From an uncultured Thermogutta sp. (GTDB lineage: Bacteria; Planctomycetota; Planctomycetia; Pirellulales; Thermoguttaceae): a DNA stretch of 39,551 bases. The notes beneath the pieces are model-generated. The model saw nothing but the letters and a program-made list of their open reading frames with translations. It did no database searches and was not told the origin of the DNA. How positions within the stretch are numbered: the stretch's first letter is position 1; every line of letters begins with the position of its first letter. The position numbers were made by a program, and so were the translations under genes. Of this stretch, positions 1 to 8,420 are shown piece by piece. The DNA lies in the NCBI GenBank assembly GCA_937128505.1, contig CAKZMM010000076.1, positions 1 through 39,551 of the forward strand. Direction: 5' to 3'.

Positions 1-125
1 TCGCTGTGCTTCGTTTTATTTTTCTCTGCGCTTCCGCTTTTTTTAATTCTGTGTGCTTCGACTTTCTCTGTGCTTCGACTTTCTCTGTGCTTCGGCTGTC
101 TCTGAGCTTCGTTCTGTGTGCGTCG
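1..125. repeat. 17-bp tandem repeat, degenerate
   Basis: The core GTGCTTCG recurs at 53, 70 and 87, and as GAGCTTCG at 104, giving an exact 17-bp period. The linker ACTTTCTCT is mostly conserved. Weaker copies lie at 4-13, 26-35 and about 116-125. The array may start before the window. Open frames across it translate to Leu/Ser/Phe/Cys-rich repeats and are not considered genes. Confidence 0.85.
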
Positions 126-897
126 GCCTTCCTTGTAATACGGTTTTTGGGTTTCGGCATCGCGGTGTACATCTGGTTGATACAGGCGACGACAAAAGGT
201 TTTCTTCCCGCTCGGTTACCACGCGTAATGAAGATGCCCACCGTAGAGTTCTATTTGGGTAACTGATCCATCAAACCATCATTTCGTAATCATGTGTATT
301 TCTATCACCTTTATCTACTTTTTGTCTGCTTGTCATTGGGGGAGAGATCACTCCCGATCGAAGACGTCCGGGTGAAAGTCGGGGTAAGCCGCTTCTTTGG
401 ATCCTGTTCCCAACGGCAATTTTGGAAGCGCGGAATCTTCGGTTTTCCTTCACGCGAAGCCAAGAAATTACTCATTTTTTTCTCTTCAATCGCATTATTC
501 CGGGGATGTGCGAAACCCATAGCCTTTCCCCCTCCCGCTTTTCCACCGGGAAGTTCTGCATGGTTTTTCGTGCTCAAGTCGGTGTCCGAAGCAAAAGCGA
601 GCTGTCACCGGGGCGAATCGTTCCCCATTTCCCCGCAGCCCACCACCCGTATAATGCTCAGATACACCGGATACCAGTTATATACACCAGGCCGAGAGAT
701 CCCCGAAAAAAACATCCGTTTAGCATGATATGACGTAAGTCTTTTCCATTTAGATGGTTACGTCATTTAAGCCAGAGTGTAGTCTGGGGATCATTTGCCC
801 AACTTCTCGGAATTATTGACCCAGCTTATTGAAGCACTCCTTGCTGGAACGATCCGTGTTGCCTGCCACCGCGCCTTATCCCGCACCAGCACAGTTT

Positions 898-932
898 CCT
901 TAAGTCTTTTCTAGATAAGACTTTAAGGTTTC
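898..932. terminator. Hairpin followed by short T run, terminator-like
   Basis: CCTTAAGTCTT (898-908) pairs with AAGACTTTAAGG (917-928) with a single bulged base and an 8-nt loop, followed by TTT. It may end a transcript entering from the left of the window. The stem is AT-rich and the T tract is short, so it could equally be an operator-like inverted repeat. Confidence 0.3.
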
Positions 933-1233
933 CCCACCATCATACCACTTCTCCATGCTTCCAAGCCATTTGATTTTGGCACAAGTTTTGGTGCATCCGA
1001 GACTTGGTCTAGACCAGCATTGGCCCGGGCAAATCCGGGAACGCTAGCGCGGCCCTCGGTAGCCTTACAGTTTGTGCAAGACCGGAGCAAAATGAAATCG
1101 GAAAAATCGCCGGCTACAGCTCGGTAAGAGCCGCTTAAGGAGTTCCCGAAGTCAAAGTCCGTGAGAGCCTAAGATCAGGCAAGTGGGGTGGTTCTCAAGC
1201 CAAGCAGCCTGCCCGCCAAAAAGGAGCCAAATC

Positions 1234-2814
1234 ATGTCTCAGAAACGCCGATTGCTGGTCGTTGACGACGAACAAGTGATCTGCCAGGCCTGCCGGAGAA
1301 TTTTTACTCGGCAAGGATTTGAAGTTGAGGAAAGCACTGATCCCCGACGCGGCCTCACGATGGCCCGCGAGGGTCATTACGACATCATCCTGCTGGATAT
1401 CAAGATGCCGGTGATGGACGGCATCGAATTTTTGGAAAAACTCCGCGAGACCAAGCCGGACCTACCCGTGCTCATTATGACCGGCTACCCGAGCATTCCC
1501 AATGCCGCGGCAGCTATCCGGTTGGGTGCCTCGGACTACATTACGAAGCCTTTCAGCCCTGAAGAGATTACCCAAGCGGTGCAACGGGTTTTGACTCAGC
1601 GGGGTCAGGCTGCGGCGGAGCCTGAGGTAGCACCGGCGGAAGAGGGAACACTGGCCGCGGAGCCTTTCTGGTTCTATGACCAGGCATGGTTCCAGCTCGA
1701 GCCGGACGGTTCGGCGTGCCTCGGGGTTTTAATGCCGGGCTTGAAAGCAGAAAACTTGCGGTCCGTGCAGCTTCCCAAAATCGGCGAGGTTGTATACCAG
1801 GGGCTTCCCTTGGCAGCGATCCACACTTCGGATGGGCCGCCGCGGATGGTGCTTGCGCCACTTTCCGGGGTGGTGGCGGCCATCAATGAAAATCTGCTGA
1901 AGGATCCAACGCTCGTGGCAAGCGATCCGTGCAACAGCGGCTGGTTGACTTGCCTGTGCACGACCCGATTCGAGGAAGAGTTGAGTCATTGTCGCCGGCA
2001 TCGGGTGCTGCTATTGAATCCGAACGAGTCGGTCGCTCAACAGCAGGCGGAAAAACTCACGCGTCTGGGTTGCGAAGTGCGCGTCAGTCGCTGTTTGGAG
2101 GAGCTTTCCTGGGCCGGGGAAAGACCGGAAGAGACCATCGTCATGCTCGATGCCGCTGCCTTTGGTGCGGCGGGTTCCTCGACGGTCGGCCAGATCAATC
2201 TCGCGGCTCCGCAGCTTCGCGTTGTGGTGGTCGCGCCGGCTAGTGGGCCGTGGGAGTCGGAGTACCGAAAACACCGCATTTTCTACTACGCGGTGGCACC
2301 CTTCGCGGATAACGAAATCGTGGAAATCCTCGATGCGGCCTTCCGCCACGTCGAGCCTCATGTGCGGCCCACCGAGAAATTCAAAAAAGTTCCGTCCGAG
2401 CCTCTGGCAGGGATCTCGATCACCAACCGCAACGGCCATAAGGTCTATTTGATGGCGGCTCCGGGCCTGCTGCGCCGCGATGAGGGCCTGGGAGGGCTCA
2501 TCCGACAGAAACTCATCGACATGATGTTCCCCATTGTGGCCACCCCCGGCAATGTGCCGATCACCCCTTCGAATCTCCTCAAAGCCGCCAGCAAATACGA
2601 CCGGTTGATGGTGCTGGTGGCCAAGGATATCGGTCGACTGCCGGGCAGCCTGGCGCGCGATACCAAGGCGGAAATTTCTGCCCCCGGCGAAGGTTCGGCC
2701 AAGATCACCACTCTGGAAGTGCAGCCGGATGCGATCGGCGGTTTGGACGGATTGGATCATCGGGTAACGCAGGCTTTAGCCGAGCATATCGTCCGCGAGA
2801 TGGCCTCGTACTAA
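1234..2814 (+). CDS. Receiver / GcvH-like / receiver-like fusion protein
   Basis: A 526-residue protein of unusual architecture. Residues 5-120 are a receiver domain with the acidic pair D11-D12, phospho-acceptor D55, T83 and K105 in TKP, so it is probably phosphorylatable. Residues about 148-248 match the glycine cleavage H protein fold (PKIGEVVYQG, then APLSGVVAAINENLL, then a NSGW-type end). The lipoyl-lysine site is gone, however: the segment before APLSG reads HTSDGPPRMVL, with no lysine. Residues about 256-372 look like a second, degenerate receiver, and 385-526 is a domain I do not recognise. There is no DNA-binding output domain and no kinase gene nearby. The start was chosen at ATG 1234 because GGAG lies 7-8 nt upstream; an in-frame GTG at 1183 has no such site. 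Position just ahead of hdrC suggests a role with the Hdr complex (inference). The last codons and the stop lie in a 22-bp duplication. Confidence 0.85.
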   Translation: MSQKRRLLVVDDEQVICQACRRIFTRQGFEVEESTDPRRGLTMAREGHYDIILLDIKMPVMDGIEFLEKLRETKPDLPVLIMTGYPSIPNAAAAIRLGASDYITKPFSPEEITQAVQRVLTQRGQAAAEPEVAPAEEGTLAAEPFWFYDQAWFQLEPDGSACLGVLMPGLKAENLRSVQLPKIGEVVYQGLPLAAIHTSDGPPRMVLAPLSGVVAAINENLLKDPTLVASDPCNSGWLTCLCTTRFEEELSHCRRHRVLLLNPNESVAQQQAEKLTRLGCEVRVSRCLEELSWAGERPEETIVMLDAAAFGAAGSSTVGQINLAAPQLRVVVVAPASGPWESEYRKHRIFYYAVAPFADNEIVEILDAAFRHVEPHVRPTEKFKKVPSEPLAGISITNRNGHKVYLMAAPGLLRRDEGLGGLIRQKLIDMMFPIVATPGNVPITPSNLLKAASKYDRLMVLVAKDIGRLPGSLARDTKAEISAPGEGSAKITTLEVQPDAIGGLDGLDHRVTQALAEHIVREMASY

Positions 2815-2837
2815 GCGCGAGATGGCCTTGCATGAGG
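2794..2837. repeat. 22-bp tandem duplication across a stop codon
   Basis: Copy 1 (2794-2815) contains the final codons and TAA stop of the receiver/GcvH-like gene. Copy 2 (2816-2837) follows immediately in the spacer. The first 13 bases, CGCGAGATGGCCT, are identical and the remainder has diverged. Confidence 0.7.
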
Positions 2838-3018
2838 AGGTAAGCCACGTACCAAAAAAAGGAAGCAGTTCAAGAGCGATTCGGTAAATTTTAGCATCAG
2901 TTCGGGTCAATTAGGTTCATCGGCGGTAACAGGAAAAAGTCCGCTGGAGCCTGAAATGCCCACGGGAACGGGAAGGCCCCTGCTGAAATACTTAGCCGCA
3001 AACGAGTGAAAGATTTTT

Positions 3019-3052
3019 CGCACGCCCCTGGGCTGCAAGCCCAAGGGTGCGC
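3019..3052. promoter_or_regulatory. Strong hairpin in the hdrC leader
   Basis: CCCCTGGGCT (3025-3034) pairs with AGCCCAAGGG (3038-3047) with one internal mismatch and a 3-nt loop; flanking GCAC/GTGC bases can extend it past two bulged bases. It ends about 33 nt before the hdrC start and lacks a T run, so it is not a classical terminator. It could be an mRNA-processing or attenuation element, or a REP-like palindrome. Confidence 0.35.
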
Positions 3053-3084
3053 CCGCTTTGGAAAGCCACGGGAGTAACTCAGGC

Positions 3085-3654
3085 ATGATTCAGTTTTCGA
3101 CCGATCGTCGACCCAGTTTCCTGAAGGAAGTCATCGAGCATACGCCCCGCGGTGAACGACTGGTGCACTGCATTCAATGCGGCAGTTGCGGCGGTTCGTG
3201 CCCCAACGGAGCCGATATGCAATACTCACCCAGGGCCCTCTTTGCCCTTATTCAGGCGGACCAGCGTGATACGGTGCTTTCGGCCAACACGATGTGGTGC
3301 TGTGTTTCGTGCTACTACTGCACGACGCGGTGCCCACAACAGATCCCCATCACGGAGATCATGTACACGCTCAAGCGGCTGGCCATCCGCGAAGGTTCCG
3401 CTCGAAACACCGACGCACCCGCCTTGGCCCAAACGTTTACCCGTTATCTCGACGCGTATGGCCGAAGTTTCGAGTTCGGGTTGGCCAGCCGCTTTTACTT
3501 GTTCAACAAGCCTTTGGCGATGCTCAAGATGGGACCGCTGGGACTTTCGCTTTTCACGCGGGGTCGAATGTCCCTACGACCCACCCGCATCAAAAACATT
3601 CAGCAGCTTCAGGCGATCATTCAAAAAGCCAAACAGTTGGGAGATGAACCGTGA
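3085..3654 (+). CDS. hdrC: Heterodisulfide reductase subunit C-like ferredoxin protein
   Basis: A 189-residue HdrC-type protein carrying two cubane [4Fe-4S] cluster motifs, C29-x2-C32-x2-C35-x3-C39-P and C73-x2-C76-x2-C79-x3-C83-P. In HdrABC complexes HdrC relays electrons between HdrA and the catalytic HdrB. ATG 3085 is preferred, with GGAG 10 nt upstream, over an in-frame TTG at 3058. The stop overlaps the GTG start of hdrB by four bases (GTGA), so the two are translationally coupled. Cytoplasmic; no membrane segment is visible, so this is not the membrane HdrE/DsrM type. Confidence 0.9.
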   Translation: MIQFSTDRRPSFLKEVIEHTPRGERLVHCIQCGSCGGSCPNGADMQYSPRALFALIQADQRDTVLSANTMWCCVSCYYCTTRCPQQIPITEIMYTLKRLAIREGSARNTDAPALAQTFTRYLDAYGRSFEFGLASRFYLFNKPLAMLKMGPLGLSLFTRGRMSLRPTRIKNIQQLQAIIQKAKQLGDEP

Positions 3655-4535
3655 GATACGCCTACTATCCTGGCTGCTCGTTGGAGTGTAGCAGCGCGGC
3701 GTACGATATGTCGATTCGCGCCGTGTGCGATTTGCTTGGTATACAACTCGAAGAGATTGACGATTGGAATTGCTGTGGGGCGACCGAGTATCACTCCCTC
3801 CACAAATTGACGGCCTGCGCCGTGATCGCGCGGAATTTGGCTCTGGTGGATTCGCGCCTCAACCAGGTGGTAGCTCCCTGCGCTGCCTGCTATCTGAATC
3901 TGAAGAAAGTGGATCGGCAAATGGCGGAAAACCCACGACTGGCCGAGAAAATCAACGAAGCCCTGGCGGCCGGCGGCCTCCATTACGATGGAGGTCGGGT
4001 TCGCGTTCGCCATCTGGTGGATGTGCTCCACACCGATCTGGGTGAAAAAGCCATCCGCGACAAGGTGGTCCGCCCCTTAAAGGGCCTCAAGGTAGCCCCG
4101 TACTACGGCTGCCAAGTCGTCCGCCCTTATAACGACTTCGACAATACCGAGTACCCCATGAAACTCGATGAGTTGGTTTCCTGGCTCGGGGCGGAGCCGG
4201 TCCCCTACCCCCTAAAAGCCGCCTGCTGTGGGGGGCACATGACCCAAATTAGCGAGGCACAAGCCTTCGAATTGATTCGCCGGCTCTTGCAATCCGCGGT
4301 GGATAGCTATGCGGACTTAATCCTCTGCATGTGCCCGATGTGTCAACTGAACCTCGATGCCTATCAGAGTCAGGTCAACAGTTACTTCGGCCTTAGTTTC
4401 CGGATGCCGATCCTGTTCTTCACCCAGATCGTCGGTCTAGCGTTTGGGTTGGAACCCAACGCCCTGGGGATCGGCAAGGAAATTGTTTCCGCCCAACCGG
4501 TTCTTCAGCGCCGCTTGGCGGCCGTCACGCAATAG
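3651..4535 (+). CDS. hdrB: Heterodisulfide reductase subunit B-like, CCG domains
   Basis: A 294-residue protein with two cysteine-rich CCG domains. The first carries YPGCSLE near the N-terminus, then CCGATEY and CAACYLNL; the second carries YYGCQV, ACCGGHM and CMCPMCQLNL. In characterised HdrB these cysteines hold noncubane [4Fe-4S] clusters that reduce a disulfide substrate. The actual substrate here is unknown, because planctomycetes do not make CoM-S-S-CoB. Start is GTG 3651, overlapping the hdrC stop, with GGGAG about 8 nt upstream inside hdrC. Length and cysteine spacing are normal for the family. Confidence 0.92.
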   Translation: MRYAYYPGCSLECSSAAYDMSIRAVCDLLGIQLEEIDDWNCCGATEYHSLHKLTACAVIARNLALVDSRLNQVVAPCAACYLNLKKVDRQMAENPRLAEKINEALAAGGLHYDGGRVRVRHLVDVLHTDLGEKAIRDKVVRPLKGLKVAPYYGCQVVRPYNDFDNTEYPMKLDELVSWLGAEPVPYPLKAACCGGHMTQISEAQAFELIRRLLQSAVDSYADLILCMCPMCQLNLDAYQSQVNSYFGLSFRMPILFFTQIVGLAFGLEPNALGIGKEIVSAQPVLQRRLAAVTQ

Positions 4536-4791
4536 GCAACCGGCCCACACCGCGTTGGGTGGCCCAGAAAGCGGCTGTTTTATGGCGGCTCGCGGCGCGG
4601 GCTCCTCAGCCATCGATGAATAAGGCAGCCGCCACAACCGTTAGCCCCTCCCTAGTTCCATTAAGGGGAACGCGTTTTGGTCCTGAACAGAGGTCCTTTT
4701 TTAAGAGCTTGAGGATCGAGAATTGTTTATGAAGAGAGCTTTGGCTTCCCGAGCGAACCAAGAGCTTACTTTGTCGTTTTTAATCCGTTAA

Positions 4792-4853
4792 TCAAACATT
4801 GAACCAATAAGCTGAACAATCCTCAAACATTCAGCCAATAAGCTGAACAATCC
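4792..4853. repeat. 31-bp tandem duplication
   Basis: Units at 4792-4822 and 4823-4853 differ at two positions. The shared core is CCAATAAGCTGAACAATCC. Confidence 0.9.
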
Positions 4854-4860
4854 TCAGATC

Positions 4861-4902
4861 GAATCACAGAGGATTCAGAGCGAATAACAGAAGATTCAGT
4901 CG
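4861..4902. repeat. 21-bp tandem duplication
   Basis: Units at 4861-4881 and 4882-4902 share GAATnACAGAnGATTCAG. The pair is unrelated to the 31-bp duplication ending eight bases upstream and stops 42 bases before hdrA. Confidence 0.75.
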
Positions 4903-4944
4903 GGCCCGCTGGGCGGCAAAAGGCAAGATAGAGGGAGGCATCCT

Positions 4945-6993
4945 ATGGCCGAGAGAATCGGCGTGTACATTTGCCACTGCGGTAGCAACATCGCCGGCAC
5001 GATCGACGTGGCGGAAGTGGCCCGCTGGGCCGGCGAAAACCTGGAAGATGTCGTCGTCGCGAAGGACTACAAATTCATGTGCTCTTCCTCGGGCCAACAG
5101 ATGATCGAGGAAGACATCAAGAAGGAGAATTTGACCCGTGTCGTCGTGGCGGCGTGCTCGCCCCAACTCCATGAGAAGACTTTCCGCTGGGCTTGCGAAA
5201 ATGCAGGCCTCAATCGCTACCTTTTCCAAATGGCCAATATCCGCGAGCACATCTCCTGGGTCACGAGCGACAAACTGGCAGCCACGCGGAAAGCTAAGGC
5301 GATGGTGGCCGCGGCCGTGCAGCGCGTCCGGTGGCAAAAACCGCTGAAACCTCTTCCCGTGGAGGTCAACCCCCGCACGCTGGTGGTCGGTGGTGGTATC
5401 GCCGGTTTGCAGGCCACGTTGGAACTGGCGGATGCCGGCTTCCCAGTGATCCTCGTGGAGCGGGAACCTTCTATCGGTGGCCACATGGCACAATTCGACA
5501 AGACCTTTCCCACGCTCGATTGCTCCGCATGCATCCTCACGCCGAAGATGAGCGAAGTCGGTCAGCACGAGAACGTCACCCTGTTGAGTTATTCGGAATT
5601 AGAAGAGGTCAGCGGCTCGGTCGGCAACTTCAAGGTAAAGATCCGCAAACGCGCGCGTTATGTCCGCGAAGACCGCTGCACCGGCTGCGGGATTTGCGTG
5701 GAAAAGTGCCCCACGAAGGTGGTCGACGACGTTTTCGAGGCCGGCTTGGGCAAGCGCAAAGGCATTTATATCCCCTTCGCCCAAGCGGTCCCACGGATCC
5801 CGGTAATCGATACCGATAATTGCATCTGGTTCCGCCGCGGCAAATGCCAGGTCTGTAGCAAGGTCTGCCCGACCGATGCCATCGACTACGATCAGCAGGA
5901 TCAAATCCTGGAATTCACGGTGGGCAACATCATCTTGGCCACCGGGTGGAAGATGTTCGATGCTCGGCGAATACCGCAATATGGCTACGGCCGGCTTCCG
6001 AACGTCTTTACCGCCTTGGAATTCGAGCGGATGTGCAACGCTGCCGGACCGACGGGCGGCCGCATCGTCCTGCGCGACGGCAAGACCGAGCCGCGATCGA
6101 TCGGCATCATTCACTGCGTGGGTAGTCGCGACGTCAATTTCAACGAATACTGCTCCGGTATCTGCTGCATGGCCGCCCTGAAATTCGGCCATCTGGTGCT
6201 GGAAAAGACGAATGCCGAAGTCTACTCATTTTATATCGACATGCGGACCAACCAAAAGGGCTATGAGGAGTTCTATCAACGCCTCCTGCACGAGGGGATG
6301 AAGTTTATCCGCGGTAAGGTCGCCGAAGTCACGAATGCCGACCGCACCGAAGCGGAGCAGGGGCGGCTGATCGTCCAAGTTGAAGACACCCTCCTTGGCC
6401 GCCAGCGGCGAATCCCCGTCGATATGGTCATTCTCATGGGTGCCCTGGAACCCCAGGAAGATGCCAAGGAAACCGCCCGAAAATGCGGCATTTCGTGCTC
6501 TTTGGCCGGTTGGTTCACGGAACGACACCCGAAGCTTGACCCCGTAGCCACCATGACCGAAGGGGTCTTTGTGGCCGGGGCTTGCCAGGGGCCGAAAGAC
6601 ATCCCGGCTGCCGTGGCTCAAGGTGCCGCGGCTGCTGCGCGGGTGGCCGGCATGATCAGCAAAGGCACCGTCTGGATCGAGCCGATCGTCGCCTCCATTG
6701 ATGAAGCGGCTTGCTCCGGGTGCCGCATCTGTAACAATCTCTGCCCGTTCAATGCGATCGAATTCCTCGCAGATAAGAACTTAAGCCGCATTATTACGGC
6801 CCTTTGCAAAGGTTGCGGTACTTGTGTGGCAGCTTGCCCGGCCGGGGCGATCACCGGGGCTCACTTCACCAACCAACAGATTCTTGCCGAGCTGGAAGGT
6901 GCCCTTTGGGACGCCCAATGCGAGGGGATTGCCGGCGAAGTCCAGCCGGCCGAACTCCCGATTTTACCGCGCCGGCAAGCCATCCCGGCCTAA
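4945..6993 (+). CDS. hdrA: Heterodisulfide reductase subunit A, FAD/iron-sulfur
   Basis: A 682-residue HdrA, the flavin subunit where electron bifurcation occurs in HdrABC complexes. The N-terminal region has ICHCGSNI (C10, C12) and FMCSSSGQ. A Rossmann FAD motif, VVGGGIAGLQA, lies near residue 148. An inserted ferredoxin pair follows: C245-TGCGICVEKCP, and a second with C293 and CQVCSKVCP. A C-terminal pair begins at C590 (CSGCRICNNLCP) and C621 (CKGCGTCVAACP). All the cluster cysteines expected for a full-length HdrA are present as cysteine, with no in-frame TGA. ATG 4945 follows GGGAGG with 7-8 nt spacing. Likely partners are the adjacent HdrB, HdrC and MvhD-like proteins. No hydrogenase, formate dehydrogenase or Flox subunits are encoded in the window. 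Confidence 0.95.
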   Translation: MAERIGVYICHCGSNIAGTIDVAEVARWAGENLEDVVVAKDYKFMCSSSGQQMIEEDIKKENLTRVVVAACSPQLHEKTFRWACENAGLNRYLFQMANIREHISWVTSDKLAATRKAKAMVAAAVQRVRWQKPLKPLPVEVNPRTLVVGGGIAGLQATLELADAGFPVILVEREPSIGGHMAQFDKTFPTLDCSACILTPKMSEVGQHENVTLLSYSELEEVSGSVGNFKVKIRKRARYVREDRCTGCGICVEKCPTKVVDDVFEAGLGKRKGIYIPFAQAVPRIPVIDTDNCIWFRRGKCQVCSKVCPTDAIDYDQQDQILEFTVGNIILATGWKMFDARRIPQYGYGRLPNVFTALEFERMCNAAGPTGGRIVLRDGKTEPRSIGIIHCVGSRDVNFNEYCSGICCMAALKFGHLVLEKTNAEVYSFYIDMRTNQKGYEEFYQRLLHEGMKFIRGKVAEVTNADRTEAEQGRLIVQVEDTLLGRQRRIPVDMVILMGALEPQEDAKETARKCGISCSLAGWFTERHPKLDPVATMTEGVFVAGACQGPKDIPAAVAQGAAAAARVAGMISKGTVWIEPIVASIDEAACSGCRICNNLCPFNAIEFLADKNLSRIITALCKGCGTCVAACPAGAITGAHFTNQQILAELEGALWDAQCEGIAGEVQPAELPILPRRQAIPA

Positions 6994-7033
6994 CCACAAT
7001 CGCCCCGCGACTCCCCACCGTAGAAGCAACACC

Positions 7034-7099
7034 TTCCACGTAGGAATACGTATCGATCATCGCGTGGAAAGATCCCCCTCCTCGACTTGCCAGGAGGGG
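7034..7099. promoter_or_regulatory. Two hairpins between hdrA and mvhD
   Basis: TTCCACG (7034-7040) can pair with CGTGGAA (7063-7069). CCCCTCCT (7075-7082) pairs perfectly with AGGAGGGG (7092-7099) across a 9-nt loop. The second arm is an anti-Shine-Dalgarno-like sequence facing an SD-like one. This could be an mRNA processing or stability element in the 267-bp spacer; function is inferred only. Confidence 0.35.
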
Positions 7100-7260
7100 A
7101 ATGCCTACTTCCGAAGAAGGGATCCGTTTCGTTTTACAAAATCGAGGCCACGTAAAACACAAACGGTTGGGACTTACTGCAAAAAAAACCAATCGCCTTT
7201 TGATAAATGAAACCGATGAGCATTTGATCGCGTTTGCGGAGGGAAGCGGAGCAAACCTCG

Positions 7261-7758
7261 ATGAGTAATGACGCCCATTTCGAGCCGCGTATCGTCGGAT
7301 TTTTTTGCAACTGGTGCTCTTACCGCGCTGCCGATCTGGCAGGCACGGCGCGGATTAAGCACGCCACAAGTGTCCGGATCATCCGCGCCATGTGCAGCGG
7401 TCGCATCGACCCGATGTTCGTCCTGAAAGCTTTCGCCTTGGGCGCCGATGGGGTGATGATCGCCGGGTGTCATCCAGGGGATTGTCACTACCTGGAACAA
7501 AACTATAAAACCATGCGGCGCTATGCCCTACTCAAGTACACGCTCGCCGAGTTGGGGATCGAAGAGGACCGCCTGCGGCTGGTTTGGGCTTCGGCGGCCG
7601 AAGGGCCACAACTTGCCCAAGCCATCGACCATTTTGTGGAGTGGGTCCGCCAGTTGGGGCCGCTCCGTTGGTCGCGCAATTGGGAAGAACGCCAGCGGGA
7701 AAAGGCCATCGAGCAAATCGCGCACGAGCACGCCGAAGCCCTCGAAGTCCCCGTGTAA
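7261..7758 (+). CDS. mvhD: MvhD/FlpD-type [2Fe-2S] electron-transfer subunit
   Basis: A 165-residue protein of the methyl-viologen-reducing hydrogenase delta subunit family. Conserved cysteines are seen in FFCNWCSYRAAD, CSGRIDP and GCHPGDCHY, the set that binds the [2Fe-2S] cluster in MvhD/FlpD. In methanogen complexes this subunit carries electrons from a hydrogenase or formate dehydrogenase to HdrA. Here it is encoded 267 bp after hdrA but without a recognisable donor enzyme. ATG 7261 was chosen because GGAG lies 9 nt upstream; a GTG at 7234 is the alternative. Confidence 0.9.
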   Translation: MSNDAHFEPRIVGFFCNWCSYRAADLAGTARIKHATSVRIIRAMCSGRIDPMFVLKAFALGADGVMIAGCHPGDCHYLEQNYKTMRRYALLKYTLAELGIEEDRLRLVWASAAEGPQLAQAIDHFVEWVRQLGPLRWSRNWEERQREKAIEQIAHEHAEALEVPV

Positions 7759-8420
7759 ACCCGGTTCAAAACGCGCAATTGCTCCTTTCGTGCAAACGGA
7801 GTGCGAGGCGAGATTCCTTCCGAACGTATGCGCCCACAAGTCGCAAGATATTTGCAACAGCTACCACCTTGCACAACAATTCGGTCTTTATACTTAACCA
7901 GAACAACAAACTAACCGAACAATACGCCTTAGACGGGCGTTCTCGGGCTCCATCGACCTGCTTCTTCGTCCGCTTTATTCGAATTTCTTGTCCATTTTCA
8001 TCTCATTTCGTTATTTGCACCACTTCCTCTCGATCAACTGAAAATGTTTATCACATTAATGCAGATTTTGGCGCTTTTCCGGAAATCTTAGTTGGCCCGA
8101 TTTGGCGGCTTTTCTAAAATCCCCCGCCAGCACGCGGCCGGTTAGGTGCTTGTGGAAAGCCGCCTCGTTCCCTTTTTGAGGGCCACCGAATTCGCCAACC
8201 GCGCGGACGCATGGGCCTGATGCCCCCCGGTTAGGACCGCGTGCCCCGGGCGAGCACCGCCGCTGATTGCGAAGCACAGTCCGGTCTTTGGTTTGCCACT
8301 TTAAGACGCTTGTTGCAAAGCGCCTCATGTACCGGGCAAAAGCCGGTTTTCCGCTTCGTCGGTTTACCTGAATCATTGGGCTATTCACCGGAGCGACTGG
8401 CTCCAGGTACCCCGAACGCT
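7759..8420. other. 662-bp gap, no gene recognised
   Basis: The first 340 bases are AT-richer and the last 200 GC-richer. An open frame from 8241 runs in phase into the following lipoprotein, but codes for nothing signal-like and is treated as leader. I see no RNA gene and no terminator with a clear T run. Confidence 0.5.

Larger units (their letters stand above)
1..1233. other. Non-coding stretch with tandem repeat and two inverted repeats
   Basis: I see no convincing gene here. The open frames are short and low in complexity, and none has a recognisable motif or a good ribosome binding site. The left end is a 17-bp tandem repeat (separate entry). Positions 730-738 and 758-766 form a perfect 9-bp inverted repeat (ATGACGTAA / TTACGTCAT) with a 19-nt spacer, which could be an operator. 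Positions 898-928 form a hairpin (separate entry). The last 200 bases should contain the promoter of the response-regulator gene starting at 1234, but no clear -35/-10 pair could be assigned. Confidence 0.6.
4536..4944. other. 409-bp gap between hdrB and hdrA with two tandem duplications
   Basis: No gene is visible. The gap holds two adjacent, unrelated short duplications (31-bp and 21-bp units; separate entries). It is long for an operon spacer, so hdrA may have its own promoter, but none could be assigned with confidence. Confidence 0.6.

Noticed and set aside
6-728. Small + strand frames of 60-144 codons at the left end
   Set aside because: They are low in complexity or repeat-derived, have no motifs, and overlap each other in different frames.
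1183-1233. Upstream GTG start for the receiver/GcvH-like gene
   Set aside because: The added residues do not resemble a receiver N-terminus and no SD precedes the GTG, while ATG 1234 has one.
2011-2760. 249-codon - strand frame inside the receiver/GcvH-like gene
   Set aside because: It is antisense to a gene with clear domains; its His/Arg/Asp-rich composition is typical of a shadow frame.
4945-6993. Selenocysteine in HdrA
   Set aside because: Some HdrA proteins use Sec, but every cluster position here is encoded by a normal Cys codon and no in-frame TGA is present.
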